From Nocardia terrae (GTDB lineage: Bacteria > Actinomycetota > Actinomycetes > Mycobacteriales > Mycobacteriaceae): a stretch of 64,000 nt of DNA. The notes under the pieces were generated by a model. That model did not search any database. It saw only the letters and a list, made by a program, of their open reading frames with translations, and had not been told where the DNA came from. A program made the translations under genes and the position numbers. Below are positions 49,698 through 58,602 of the stretch, piece by piece (within the stretch, counting starts at the first letter, position 1; each line of letters begins with the position of its first letter). The stretch is taken from contig NZ_WRPP01000003.1 in assembly GCF_009760405.1 (NCBI RefSeq), positions 1 to 64,000 of the forward strand. Reading direction: 5' to 3'.

Positions 49698-52600
49698 ATG
49701 CCCGAGTTGCATGTTCCGGTCAATCCCGTGCGGTTCGTCACCGCCGCCGCGCTGTTCGATGGCCATGACGCGGCCATCAATATCATGCGGAGAATCCTGC
49801 AGGCCCAGGGGGCCGAGGTGATTCATCTGGGGCATAACCGAGCCGTGCGGGAGGTCGTGGACGCGGCGGTCACCGAGGACGTGCAGGGCGTTGCCGTCAG
49901 CTCGTATCAGGGCGGGCACATCGAGTACTTCGAGTACCTGGCCAAGGCGTTGAAGGAGGCCGGGGCCGAGCACGTGAAGATCTTCGGCGGGGGTGGCGGC
50001 GTCATCATTCCCGAGGAGATCGCGCGGCTGACCGAGTCCGGGGTGACCATCTTCTCGCCCGAGGACGGGCAGCGGCTCGGGCTGCCGGGGATGATCAATG
50101 AGCTGATTTCCGCTTGCGACGTAGACCTTTCGCAGACGCCCGCGAGTATCGAGGCGGTGCTCACCGGGGATCGGGCGGCGCTCGCGCGGACGCTCACCTG
50201 CTTGCAGCAGGGCACGCTCCCGGAGGCGGATCGGGCGGCGTTGACGGCCGCGGCGGCCGGGCGGCATGTGCCGGTGCTGGGCATCACCGGCACCGGTGGA
50301 TCGGGAAAGTCCTCTCTCACAGACGAACTCATTCGGCGGCTGCGCACCGACCAGCAGGACAAGCTGCGGGTGGCGGTGCTGGCGGTGGACCCGACGCGGC
50401 GGCGCGGCGGCGGCGCGCTGCTGGGCGACCGGATCCGGATGAACGCCCTCGACGGTGAGCGCGTGTACTTCCGGTCGCTGGCCACCCGGGGTGAGCGGGA
50501 GGTGCCGCACGACATCGACACCATGGTGATCGCCTGCAAGGCAGCGGGTTTCGATCTGGTGATCCTGGAGACGCCGGGCATCGGGCAGGGCGACGCGGCC
50601 ATCGCCGAGCACGTGGACGTGTCGCTGTACGTGATGACGCCGGAGTTCGGGGCGGCCTCCCAGCTCGAGAAGATCGACATGCTCGATTTCGCGGATGTGG
50701 TGGCCATCAACAAGTTCGAGCGGCGCGGGGCCGAGGACGCCCTGCGGGACGTGTCGCGGCAGTTGGTGCGCAATCGCGAGGATTTCCACGCCATGCCCGA
50801 GGACATGCCGGTGTTCGGCACCAGCGCGGCCACCTTCAACGATGACGGCGTGACGGCGCTCTACCAGCACCTCGCCGCACTGCTCGGCGAACGGGGACTG
50901 CCCTTGCAGGAGGGCGTGCTGCCGCGGGTGCGGACCCGGGCCTCCACCCGGTTCGCGCAGATCATTCCGCCGGCTCGGGTGCGGTATCTGGCCGAGATCG
51001 CCGAGACGGTCCGGGATTACCACGCGGAGACGGCGCGACAGATCGAGGCCGCGCAGCGCGTGCAGCGGGTCGAGCAGGTGCTCGCCGAGTTGCCCGAGGA
51101 CGAATCGGTGAGCGAGCTGCTGGAGCGGGCGAAGAAGTCGCTCTCACCGGAGAACGCCGCACTGCTGGCGGAATGGCCCGCCGTCGCCGAATCGTATCGG
51201 GGCGAGGAGCAGGTGGTCCGGGTTCGCGATCGGGAGCTGCGCACCGCTTTGCGGCGAGAGACCTTGTCCGGCAGTTCGATTCCGCGCGTGGCCCTCCCCC
51301 GTTTCACCGATCACGGTGAGCTGCTGCGGTTCCTGCGGTCGGAGAATCTCCCCGGCCGGTTCCCGTTCACGGCGGGAGTGTTCGCGTTCAAGCGGGACAA
51401 CGAGGATCCGGCGCGCATGTTCGCCGGTGAGGGCGATGCCTTCCGAACCAATCGGCGGTTCAAGGTGCTGTCCGAACACGCTGACGCCAAACGACTTTCG
51501 ACGGCGTTCGACTCGGTCACGCTGTACGGGCACGATCCGGCCGAGCGGCCGGACATCTACGGCAAGGTGGGGACCTCCGGGGTTTCCATCGCCACGCTCG
51601 ACGATATGAAGGTGCTCTACGACGGGTTCGACCTGGACGCGCCGAGCACCTCGGTGTCGATGACCATCAACGGTCCCGCGCCGACCATCCTCGCCTACTA
51701 CCTCAATGCCGCCATCGATCAAGCGCGGGAACAGTTCTCGGCCGAGAACGGCCGCGCGCCGAGTGCCGACGAGGAGCGGGACCTGCGCGCCCGGACCCTG
51801 GCCACGGTGCGCGGCACCGTGCAGGCCGACATCCTCAAGGAGGATCAGGGCCAGAACACCTGCATCTTCTCCACCGAGTTCAGTCTGCGCATGATGGCCG
51901 ACATCCAGGAATGGTTCGTGCGCAACAGCGTTCGCAACTTCTACTCGGTGTCCATTTCCGGCTATCACATCGCCGAGGCCGGGGCGAACCCGATCAGCCA
52001 GCTGGCCTTCACGCTCGCCAACGGATTCACCTACGTGGAGGCGTATCTGGCGCGCGGCATGGACATCGACGACTTCGCGCCCAATCTGTCGTTCTTCTTC
52101 TCCAACGGCATGGACGCCGAATACTCGGTGATCGGCCGGGTGGCGCGGCGCATCTGGGCGATCGCCATGCGCGACAAGTACGGGGCCAACGACCGCTCGC
52201 AGAAGCTCAAGTACCACGTGCAGACCTCCGGGCGGTCGCTGCACGCACAGGAGATGAGCTTCAACGACATTCGCACCACCCTGCAGGCGCTCATCGCGGT
52301 CTACGACAACTGCAACAGCCTGCACACCAACGCCTACGACGAGGCGGTCACCACGCCGACCGAGGAGTCGGTGCGGCGGGCGCTGGCGATCCAGCTCATC
52401 ATCAACCGCGAGTGGGGGCTGGCGATGAACGAGAACCCGCTGCAGGGCAGCTTCATCATCGAGGAGCTCACCGATCTGGTGGAAGAGGCGGTGCTGCGGG
52501 AGTTCGAGCGGATCAGCGAGCGCGGCGGTGTGCTGGGAGCGATGGAGACCGGATACCAACGCGGGCGGATCCAGGACGAGTCCATGCTCTACGAACGCCG

Positions 52601-52907
52601 CAAGCACGACGGCAGCCTGCCGATCATCGGGGTGAACACCTTCCGCAATCCGCACGAGGAAGAGCACCGGGTACTCGAACTGGCGCGCGGCACCGAGGCC
52701 GAGAAACAGTCCCAACTGCACCGCGTTCGCGAATTCACCGAGCGCCATCGCGACGAGGCCCCCGCCGCCCTGGCCCGGCTCGCCGCGGCCGCCTCGAGCG
52801 ACGACAACGTCTTCGAAGTGCTGATGGACGCCGCCCGCGTCTGCACCCTCCAGCAGATCACCGACACCTTCTTCACCGTGGGAGGCCAATACCGCCGCAA
52901 CGTCTGA
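49698..52907 (+). CDS. icmF: fused isobutyryl-CoA mutase IcmF (B12 domain, G-protein chaperone, mutase)
   Basis: This adenosylcobalamin enzyme interconverts isobutyryl-CoA and n-butyryl-CoA. The 1,069-residue protein has three parts: an N-terminal B12-binding domain with the cobalt-ligand histidine in DGHDAAINIM (about residue 21) and SSYQGGHIEYF; a MeaI-type GTPase with Walker A GTGGSGKSS (about residues 196-204); and a mutase barrel from about residue 510. This order is diagnostic for IcmF, not methylmalonyl-CoA mutase. The ATG at 49698 is chosen. It is divergent from the valine operon, which makes isobutyryl-CoA, and may use the adenosyltransferase at 2042. Confidence 0.95.
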   Translation: MPELHVPVNPVRFVTAAALFDGHDAAINIMRRILQAQGAEVIHLGHNRAVREVVDAAVTEDVQGVAVSSYQGGHIEYFEYLAKALKEAGAEHVKIFGGGGGVIIPEEIARLTESGVTIFSPEDGQRLGLPGMINELISACDVDLSQTPASIEAVLTGDRAALARTLTCLQQGTLPEADRAALTAAAAGRHVPVLGITGTGGSGKSSLTDELIRRLRTDQQDKLRVAVLAVDPTRRRGGGALLGDRIRMNALDGERVYFRSLATRGEREVPHDIDTMVIACKAAGFDLVILETPGIGQGDAAIAEHVDVSLYVMTPEFGAASQLEKIDMLDFADVVAINKFERRGAEDALRDVSRQLVRNREDFHAMPEDMPVFGTSAATFNDDGVTALYQHLAALLGERGLPLQEGVLPRVRTRASTRFAQIIPPARVRYLAEIAETVRDYHAETARQIEAAQRVQRVEQVLAELPEDESVSELLERAKKSLSPENAALLAEWPAVAESYRGEEQVVRVRDRELRTALRRETLSGSSIPRVALPRFTDHGELLRFLRSENLPGRFPFTAGVFAFKRDNEDPARMFAGEGDAFRTNRRFKVLSEHADAKRLSTAFDSVTLYGHDPAERPDIYGKVGTSGVSIATLDDMKVLYDGFDLDAPSTSVSMTINGPAPTILAYYLNAAIDQAREQFSAENGRAPSADEERDLRARTLATVRGTVQADILKEDQGQNTCIFSTEFSLRMMADIQEWFVRNSVRNFYSVSISGYHIAEAGANPISQLAFTLANGFTYVEAYLARGMDIDDFAPNLSFFFSNGMDAEYSVIGRVARRIWAIAMRDKYGANDRSQKLKYHVQTSGRSLHAQEMSFNDIRTTLQALIAVYDNCNSLHTNAYDEAVTTPTEESVRRALAIQLIINREWGLAMNENPLQGSFIIEELTDLVEEAVLREFERISERGGVLGAMETGYQRGRIQDESMLYERRKHDGSLPIIGVNTFRNPHEEEHRVLELARGTEAEKQSQLHRVREFTERHRDEAPAALARLAAAASSDDNVFEVLMDAARVCTLQQITDTFFTVGGQYRRNV

Positions 52908-53002
52908 CCGGGCAGTGCTGTCCGGGTAGTCCCGATTTCACGGCCGGAGGCGGGTCGGCGTGGAACAATCCGGGACAGGCTGACCCAGACGGAAGGCACC
53001 TC

Positions 53003-54079
53003 ATGGACCTTGCGGGAATGACTGTCGTGGACGCGCACATTCATCAGTGGGATCCGCTGACGACGCCGCGCGAGTTCAGCGGTCTGGCGAAACTGTTCCG
53101 GTACGTCCCGATCCCCGTGGACCTGGCCAAACGGCTGGCTCCCCGGCGGGAACGCGAATTCGTGGGGGATCCAACCCCTTTCGTGCATCCCTATCTGCCG
53201 CGCGACTATCAGCAGGACGCCGGGGAGGTGCCGGTCGAGGCGATCGTGCACATCGAGGTGGAATGGAACGGGAAGGGCCGGCTCGCGCCCGCCGATGAGA
53301 CCCGCTGGGTGGAAAGCCTGCCGTTCGGGGTGGACACGCCCGCGCTCGGCGCGATCATGGGCGCGGGCGACCCCACGGCACCCGATTTCGGCGAGCTGCT
53401 CGACGCGCACCAGGCCGCCTCGCGACGGTTCCGGGGCATCCGGGCGCGCGTCGAGACGCATCCGGATCCGCAGGTGCGCGCGATGTGCAAGACACCGGGT
53501 CTGCTCACCTCCTCCGCTTTCCTGAGCGGCTTCGGCGCGCTGGCCGATCGCGGCCTGGCGTTCGAGGCGTGGGTGTACTCGGGTCAGCTGCCGGAGGTGA
53601 CGGCGCTGGCCGAGCGGTATCCCGACACCACCATCGTGCTCAACCATCTGGGCACACCCGCCGGGATTTTCGGACCGGTGGGACGCAATACCGGACAGCA
53701 CCCCGGGCAGCGGCGCGAGTTGTTCGTGCGCTGGCGCGACGACCTCGCGGCGCTGGCCGTGCACACCAATGTGGTGTCCAAGGTGAGCGGGCTGATGATG
53801 CCGATCCTCGGGCACCCGGTGCCCGAGCGCGGTAAGCCGACACCGGTTCCGGTGCTGCTGGAACGGATTTCGCCGATGCTGGAGCACGCGCTGGACGTGT
53901 TCGGGGCCGACCGGCTGATCTGGGGCTCGAATTTCCCGGTGGACAAACCGATCACGAGCATTCCGAACGCCGCGGAGGCGGTGGCCACCGCACTGTCCGG
54001 GCACGGGGCCGACGACAAGGCCATCGAGCAGATTTTCCGCACCAACGCCGAGCGGGTGTACGGCATCGACGAGCTCTGA
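53003..54079 (+). CDS. amidohydrolase-2 family metal-dependent hydrolase
   Basis: This TIM-barrel hydrolase has 358 residues and the N-terminal metal motif DAHIHQWDP, later LNHLGTPAG and the C-terminal LIWGSNFPVDKP. Relatives hydrolyse or decarboxylate aromatic and lactone substrates; the substrate here is unknown. GGAAGG lies 6 nt before the ATG. It follows icmF by 95 nt and may be read through from it. Confidence 0.88.
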   Translation: MDLAGMTVVDAHIHQWDPLTTPREFSGLAKLFRYVPIPVDLAKRLAPRREREFVGDPTPFVHPYLPRDYQQDAGEVPVEAIVHIEVEWNGKGRLAPADETRWVESLPFGVDTPALGAIMGAGDPTAPDFGELLDAHQAASRRFRGIRARVETHPDPQVRAMCKTPGLLTSSAFLSGFGALADRGLAFEAWVYSGQLPEVTALAERYPDTTIVLNHLGTPAGIFGPVGRNTGQHPGQRRELFVRWRDDLAALAVHTNVVSKVSGLMMPILGHPVPERGKPTPVPVLLERISPMLEHALDVFGADRLIWGSNFPVDKPITSIPNAAEAVATALSGHGADDKAIEQIFRTNAERVYGIDEL

Positions 54080-54161
54080 TTCCCGGCAACCGGGACCGCT
54101 GCCGTCCCGGCCGCACGGATTTGCCGTTGCCGGCGGGTCGCTGTGGCTATCGTGATGCGCC

Positions 54162-55148
54162 ATGGAGCGGATCCTGCGGATCGGAATGGGTTTCTGGGAG
54201 TCCCGGACCCTGCTCAGTGCCGTCGAACTCGGGGTGTTCACGGTGCTCGGGCATCGGCAATTGACCGCCGAGCAGTTGCGGCGCGAACTCGGTCTGCACC
54301 CGCGTTCGACCCGCGACTTCCTCGACGCGCTGGTCGCCATGGACCTGCTGCGGCGCACCGACGACCGCTACGCGAACACCGCCGACAGCGCCACCTACCT
54401 GGACAGCACCGGCAGCGAATACATCGGCGGCTTCCTGGAGATGGCGGCCGCGCGACTGTATCCCTTCTGGGGCGGGCTCACCGACGGCCTGCGCACCGGA
54501 CTCCCGCAGAACGAGGCCAAGGGCGGCGGCGACTTCTTCACCACCCTCTACCGGGATCCCCAGCGGCTCTATGACTTTCAACGCGCCATGACCGGTCTGT
54601 CGCTGCCCAGCGCGCACGCCATCGCCGAGATCTTTCCGTGGCAGCGCTGGAAGACCGTGGCCGACATCGGCACCGCACAGGGCGCGCTGCTGCGCACCGT
54701 GCTCGAAACCAACCCCCACCTGCACGGCATCGGTTACGACCTGGCGGCCGTCGAGCCCATCTTCACCGAATACAGTGCGCCGGTGGAGGATCGGACCACC
54801 TTCCAGTCCGGCGACTTCTTCATCGATGAACTTCCCGAGGCCGACGTCCTGGTCTTCGGCCACATCCTGCACGACTGGGATCTGCCCACGAAGCTGATGC
54901 TCCTGGAGAAGGCGTACCGCGCCCTCCCCGAGGGCGGGGCCATCCTCGTCTACGAGTCCCTCATCGACGACGACCGCCGCACCAATCTCCAGGGCCTGCT
55001 GATGAGCCTCAACATGCTCATCGAAACCCCCGGCGGCTTCGACTACACCGCCGCCGACCTGCGAACCTGGCTGACCGACACCGGCTTCCACAACCCCATC
55101 ACCGAACACCTGGCCGGGCCGGAGTCGATGGTCTGGGCGGTCAAGTAG
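54162..55148 (+). CDS. SAM-dependent methyltransferase, class-I O-methyltransferase type
   Basis: This 328-residue protein has a winged-helix dimerisation domain (about residues 1-90) and a Rossmann domain with motif I VADIGTAQGALL (about residue 166) and the post-motif HILHDWD typical of plant-like O-methyltransferases. A His-Asp pair in HDWD is the usual catalytic pair. The acceptor is unknown. It converges with the TetR gene. Confidence 0.9.
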   Translation: MERILRIGMGFWESRTLLSAVELGVFTVLGHRQLTAEQLRRELGLHPRSTRDFLDALVAMDLLRRTDDRYANTADSATYLDSTGSEYIGGFLEMAAARLYPFWGGLTDGLRTGLPQNEAKGGGDFFTTLYRDPQRLYDFQRAMTGLSLPSAHAIAEIFPWQRWKTVADIGTAQGALLRTVLETNPHLHGIGYDLAAVEPIFTEYSAPVEDRTTFQSGDFFIDELPEADVLVFGHILHDWDLPTKLMLLEKAYRALPEGGAILVYESLIDDDRRTNLQGLLMSLNMLIETPGGFDYTAADLRTWLTDTGFHNPITEHLAGPESMVWAVK

Positions 55149-55151
55149 CGG

Positions 55152-55931
55152 TCATCGGTCGGGGAAGGCCAGGTACTGCGCGCCCAGCAGGTCCGCGGTG
55201 CGGCTGACATGGTCGATGATGCGGTCGGCGTCGGCGGTGACGGTGCCGGTGCGCCAGGCCGTCAGCAGTTCGATGAAGCCGCCGATGCCCATGAGGACGC
55301 CCATGCGCAGGTCGGATTCGTCAACACCCGGGCGCAGGTAGGGGCGTGCGGTGGCGATGAGCAGGTCGGTGGCCTCGGTCAGCATCTCGCTGCGGCGTTC
55401 CTCGAGCACCCGGCTACCGGCGTGATCGCCGAAGAGAATTCGAGCGGGACCCTCGCTCTGCAGGCCGACCGCGCGTGCGATGGCCAGGTGCAGGATGCCC
55501 AGCGCCGGGTGCTGCAGGTTCTCCGCGACCACCGCCGAGAGTTCGGCCAGCACCTGAAAACCGACGTCGTCCCAGACCGCGCCCAGTAACTGGTCGCGGT
55601 CGGCGAAGTGCTCATAGAAGTAGCGATCGTTGAGCCCCGCGCGGGTACACACGCCGCGCATGGTCACTGCGGCCCAGCCGTTTTCGAGCCAGATGTCCAG
55701 ACCGGCCGAGAGCAGACGCTCCCGCCGTTCGGCGCGGCGCTCCTCTTGGGTGCGCCCGCCCCAGGTGCCGCCACGCCGCGCAGGGGCCGTCGCCTCCCCG
55801 CGCCCACCCGGCACCGGCCGCGCGGACACCTCCGCCGCCACTCCGGTGGCCGCATTAGACGTCGGCCGGGCTGGTACATCCGTTGCGGCCCGCGCGGAAG
55901 TGCGAGCGGCCGCCGGTGAGGACCGGTCCAT
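55152..55931 (-). CDS. TetR-family repressor
   Basis: This 259-residue regulator has a long Ala/Pro/Arg-rich extension (about residues 1-60) ahead of the helix-turn-helix (AAVTMRGVCTRAGLNDRYFYEHF, in two parts). The C-terminal ligand domain is typical for TetR. The start at 55931 lies next to the divergent promoter of the SDR gene, so it probably controls that cluster. The minus -10-like TACTTT lies just before ATG, so the transcript may be leaderless. Confidence 0.9.
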   Translation of the reverse strand: MDRSSPAAARTSARAATDVPARPTSNAATGVAAEVSARPVPGGRGEATAPARRGGTWGGRTQEERRAERRERLLSAGLDIWLENGWAAVTMRGVCTRAGLNDRYFYEHFADRDQLLGAVWDDVGFQVLAELSAVVAENLQHPALGILHLAIARAVGLQSEGPARILFGDHAGSRVLEERRSEMLTEATDLLIATARPYLRPGVDESDLRMGVLMGIGGFIELLTAWRTGTVTADADRIIDHVSRTADLLGAQYLAFPDR

Positions 55932-55933
55932 AG

Positions 55934-55963
55934 TTGACAAAGTAGCGCACCGGGAGCCTAATT
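55934..55963 (+). promoter_or_regulatory. candidate promoter of the SDR cluster
   Basis: TTGACA (55934-55939), an 18-nt spacer and CTAATT (55958-55963) lie 105 nt before the SDR gene. The -10 is weak and no TetR operator palindrome was clear. Confidence 0.35.
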
Positions 55964-56036
55964 GGTGGCAGGTGCGGCCAGTGGTGGCATACGCCCCCAG
56001 TTTGACCGCCCGGACGGCACGGCCCCGGGAGTTCCC

Positions 56037-56873
56037 ATGCGACTCAATCCCTTCGGTGGATCCCGCCGCACCCAGCAGGCGGACGCGGTGGTGACAGGCG
56101 CGGGCAGCGGCATCGGCCGAGCCTTCGCCCTGGAGATCGGCAAGCGGGGTGGACGGGTCATCTGCTCCGACATCGACGCCGAGCGCGCCCGCGAGACCGT
56201 CGAATTGGTCAGCGCCGCAGGCGGAAAGGCCTTCGACACCGTCTGCGACGTGAGCAGCCTCGCGGAGGTCGCGACGCTGGCGCACACCGCCGAGGAATGG
56301 TTCGGCAAGAACCCGGACCTGGTCGTCAACAATGCGGGCATCGGGCGCGGCGGCACCCTCATCGGCGAAACCCCGCCCGCCGAATGGCATCAGGTGCTCG
56401 ACGTCAACCTGTGGGGCGTCATCCACGGCTGTCACGTCTTCACGCCCCGGCTGCGCGAGGCCGGGCACGGCGCGATCGTGAATGTCGCCTCCGCGGCCGC
56501 CTTCGGCTCCGCGCCGCGCATGGCCGCCTACAACGTGAGCAAGGCGGGCGTGCTGGCGCTGTCGGAGACCCTCGCCGCGGAGCTGTCCGGCACCGGCGTC
56601 ACGGTCACCGTGCTCTGCCCCACCGGGGTGAGAACCAACATCCTGGAAGGCGTTTCGATCGGCGACGAGAACCTGCAGCGCTGGGGCGATCGCCTGATCC
56701 GCTGGACCGGACGCCCGCCGGGTTCGATCGCCCGCACCACCCTCGACGCCGTGGACCGCGGCCAGCTGTATGTGGTCCCACAGCTCGAGGCCAAGGCCAT
56801 CTGGCAGTCCAAGCGACTGCTGCCCGAGCCCTACACCCGTGCCGCCGGACTGCTGGAGCGGCTGGTGCGGTAA
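56037..56873 (+). CDS. short-chain dehydrogenase/reductase
   Basis: This 278-residue NAD(P)-dependent enzyme has the cofactor motif TGAGSGIGRAF (about residues 20-30), NNAGIG (about residue 98) and the catalytic YNVSK (Tyr about residue 163). GGGAG lies 4 nt before ATG. The N-terminal MRLNPFGGSRRTQQ resembles the SadH-type oxidoreductases found beside flavin monooxygenases in mycobacteria. It begins the TetR-divergent operon. Confidence 0.92.
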   Translation: MRLNPFGGSRRTQQADAVVTGAGSGIGRAFALEIGKRGGRVICSDIDAERARETVELVSAAGGKAFDTVCDVSSLAEVATLAHTAEEWFGKNPDLVVNNAGIGRGGTLIGETPPAEWHQVLDVNLWGVIHGCHVFTPRLREAGHGAIVNVASAAAFGSAPRMAAYNVSKAGVLALSETLAAELSGTGVTVTVLCPTGVRTNILEGVSIGDENLQRWGDRLIRWTGRPPGSIARTTLDAVDRGQLYVVPQLEAKAIWQSKRLLPEPYTRAAGLLERLVR

Positions 56874-56893
56874 CAGCCGATTGGAGTTGAACA

Positions 56894-57817
56894 ATGGCGT
56901 TCGCGTATTCCGACATGCTCACCGTCATCCAGGATCGACAGTGGGCGCTGGCCGACATCGATTGGGACGCACCGGGAGCCGAACTCATCACCGACGAGCA
57001 GCGCCCGGCGCTGGCGAAATTCATGGCCGACCTGGTCTGGATCGAACACGTGGGCGCGCGCGGCTTCGCGGCGCTCACGCTGCGCGCCCCGGACGGACCA
57101 CTCAAGGAGATCTACCGGTACTTCCACGCCGAGGAACAGAAGCACGCCAATGCCGAACTGGCCTTGATGCGCCGCTGGGGCATGCTCGACGAGGACGCGA
57201 TGCCGCTGCCCAACAAGAACATTCGGCTCGTCATCCAGTGGCTCGACCGCTACGGGGACAGCCTGACCCTGCCGGTCCTGGGCACGGTGATCCCCTCGCT
57301 GGAGTGCGCGCTGGACGGCGCGCTGGTGAAATTCCTGCTCGACGAAGTACGAGATCCGCTGTGCCACGAGGTTTTCCGGCACATCAACAGTGATGAGTCC
57401 CGGCATCTCGCCGTCGGCTTCCAGGTCCTGGAGCAGCTCGGCGCGGGACCCATGCGACGGCTCGCCATCGAGTCGGCGGGTTACGTGCTGCGACCCAGCA
57501 TCCTGATGGGCGCGGTGCTGTACACGCCGCTGCTGTCGCGCATGTCCACCAACATCATGGCGATGGGACTGGACGAGGAGAAGCTCTGGAATGCCGTGCG
57601 CCGCTACGAGAAAGCCGGTGAGCGCAGCCCCGACATCAAGCGCGTCCCGCTCTACCACGTGGTCCGGCTGCACGGCATGGCCACCATCAACCGCCTGCAG
57701 CCGATCCAGGGCGTGAACGATGCCCTGAACAAGGCGATCGACCACTTCCCGGTGAAGGTCTTCCGCCGCACCCCGTCCTGGTCCAAGGCCCTGACCTACG
57801 AGCCGGTGGCGAAATGA
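56894..57817 (+). CDS. ferritin-like diiron protein (predicted metal-dependent oxidase)
   Basis: This 307-residue protein has a four-helix diiron pattern: Glu in IEHVGARGF, EEQKH in YFHAEEQKHANAE (about residue 78), and DESRH in INSDESRHLAVGF (about residue 177) with upstream CHEVF. The spacing of Glu/His pairs fits ferritin-like oxidases. Specific function is unknown. The stop overlaps the next ORF (ATGA) and the gene follows the SDR by 20 nt. Confidence 0.75.
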   Translation: MAFAYSDMLTVIQDRQWALADIDWDAPGAELITDEQRPALAKFMADLVWIEHVGARGFAALTLRAPDGPLKEIYRYFHAEEQKHANAELALMRRWGMLDEDAMPLPNKNIRLVIQWLDRYGDSLTLPVLGTVIPSLECALDGALVKFLLDEVRDPLCHEVFRHINSDESRHLAVGFQVLEQLGAGPMRRLAIESAGYVLRPSILMGAVLYTPLLSRMSTNIMAMGLDEEKLWNAVRRYEKAGERSPDIKRVPLYHVVRLHGMATINRLQPIQGVNDALNKAIDHFPVKVFRRTPSWSKALTYEPVAK

Positions 57818-58602
57818 CCTCCCCGATCCGCCGGGGAGACGCCCGCAGAGTCCGCGAAACCTACACCGGCCCCATCGTGCGCTGCACCCACTGGCGGGAC
57901 CAGCACGAGGTCGACCGCCTCCACGTCGCCGTCATCGGCGGCGGTACCGCGCTGGCTCGGGTCGTGCCACCGGTGGCCGACCAGGCCCGTCGTGTCACCG
58001 TCTTCCAGCACGATCCCATCTGGATCCTGCCGACCCCACCGCTCCCCGGCGCACGAATCCTACTGCGCCAGTTGCCGACCGGGCTGCTGGGCAGCCTGCC
58101 GGGCCCCGCCGCCCCCACCCTGCCCGGCGACCGTGATGCCGCAGCTCCCGACCCCTCTGCGGGGATATCGGACCGGGCTGGCGGCCCGCACGGCGGGCCG
58201 ATCGTCCCCGGCGCCGCGCGCCCCGAATTCCCTGCGGTGCTGCCGTTCTCGCGCCGCGGTATCGGCCGACCGGCGTCCTCCGACGGATTCGGCGAGGCCA
58301 TGGTGTCCGCGGTGAGCGAGGTCGGGATCGGTATCTTGCGCTGGTGCGGGCGTCTAGTCCTGCGACAGGCGGCAGAGGCGAATCTCCGGGCTCAGGTCGG
58401 GGATTCGTGGCAGCGGAGGCAGCTCACGCCGGACCGACCGGCAGCGGTGCGGGTGCACGGCCGCTACTACCGGGCGCTCGCGCGGGCCAATTGCACGCTC
58501 GTGTCCTGGCCCATCGCCCGGTTCGCGCCACTCGGGATTCGCACCGTGGACGGGGTCGAGCATCGGGTGGACTGCATCATCTACGCGGAGGACACGCTGT
58601 GA
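57814..58602 (+). CDS. stand-alone NADPH domain of a Baeyer-Villiger-type monooxygenase (relic or partner)
   Basis: This 262-codon frame aligns with the middle of the next gene. YTGPIVRCTHWRD matches its FRGSTMHTARWD; VAVIGGGTALARV matches the NADPH-site GIIGTGASAIQVI; VTVFQHDPIWILP matches LTVFQRTPIWCLP; and the end GIRTVDGVEHRVDCIIY matches GLRTTGRHHQVDVLIM. It lacks the N-terminal FAD domain and the C-terminal part. The Baeyer-Villiger His is displaced. A Gly/Pro-rich linker lies at about residues 95-150. It overlaps both neighbours by a few nt (ATGA at the start, GTGA at the end). Confidence 0.7.
   Translation: MTSPIRRGDARRVRETYTGPIVRCTHWRDQHEVDRLHVAVIGGGTALARVVPPVADQARRVTVFQHDPIWILPTPPLPGARILLRQLPTGLLGSLPGPAAPTLPGDRDAAAPDPSAGISDRAGGPHGGPIVPGAARPEFPAVLPFSRRGIGRPASSDGFGEAMVSAVSEVGIGILRWCGRLVLRQAAEANLRAQVGDSWQRRQLTPDRPAAVRVHGRYYRALARANCTLVSWPIARFAPLGIRTVDGVEHRVDCIIYAEDTL

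Noticed and set aside
57814..58602. Assembly error as the cause of the short monooxygenase relic
   Set aside because: The residues differ throughout from the neighbour, so it is a diverged paralogue and not a duplicated assembly fragment.
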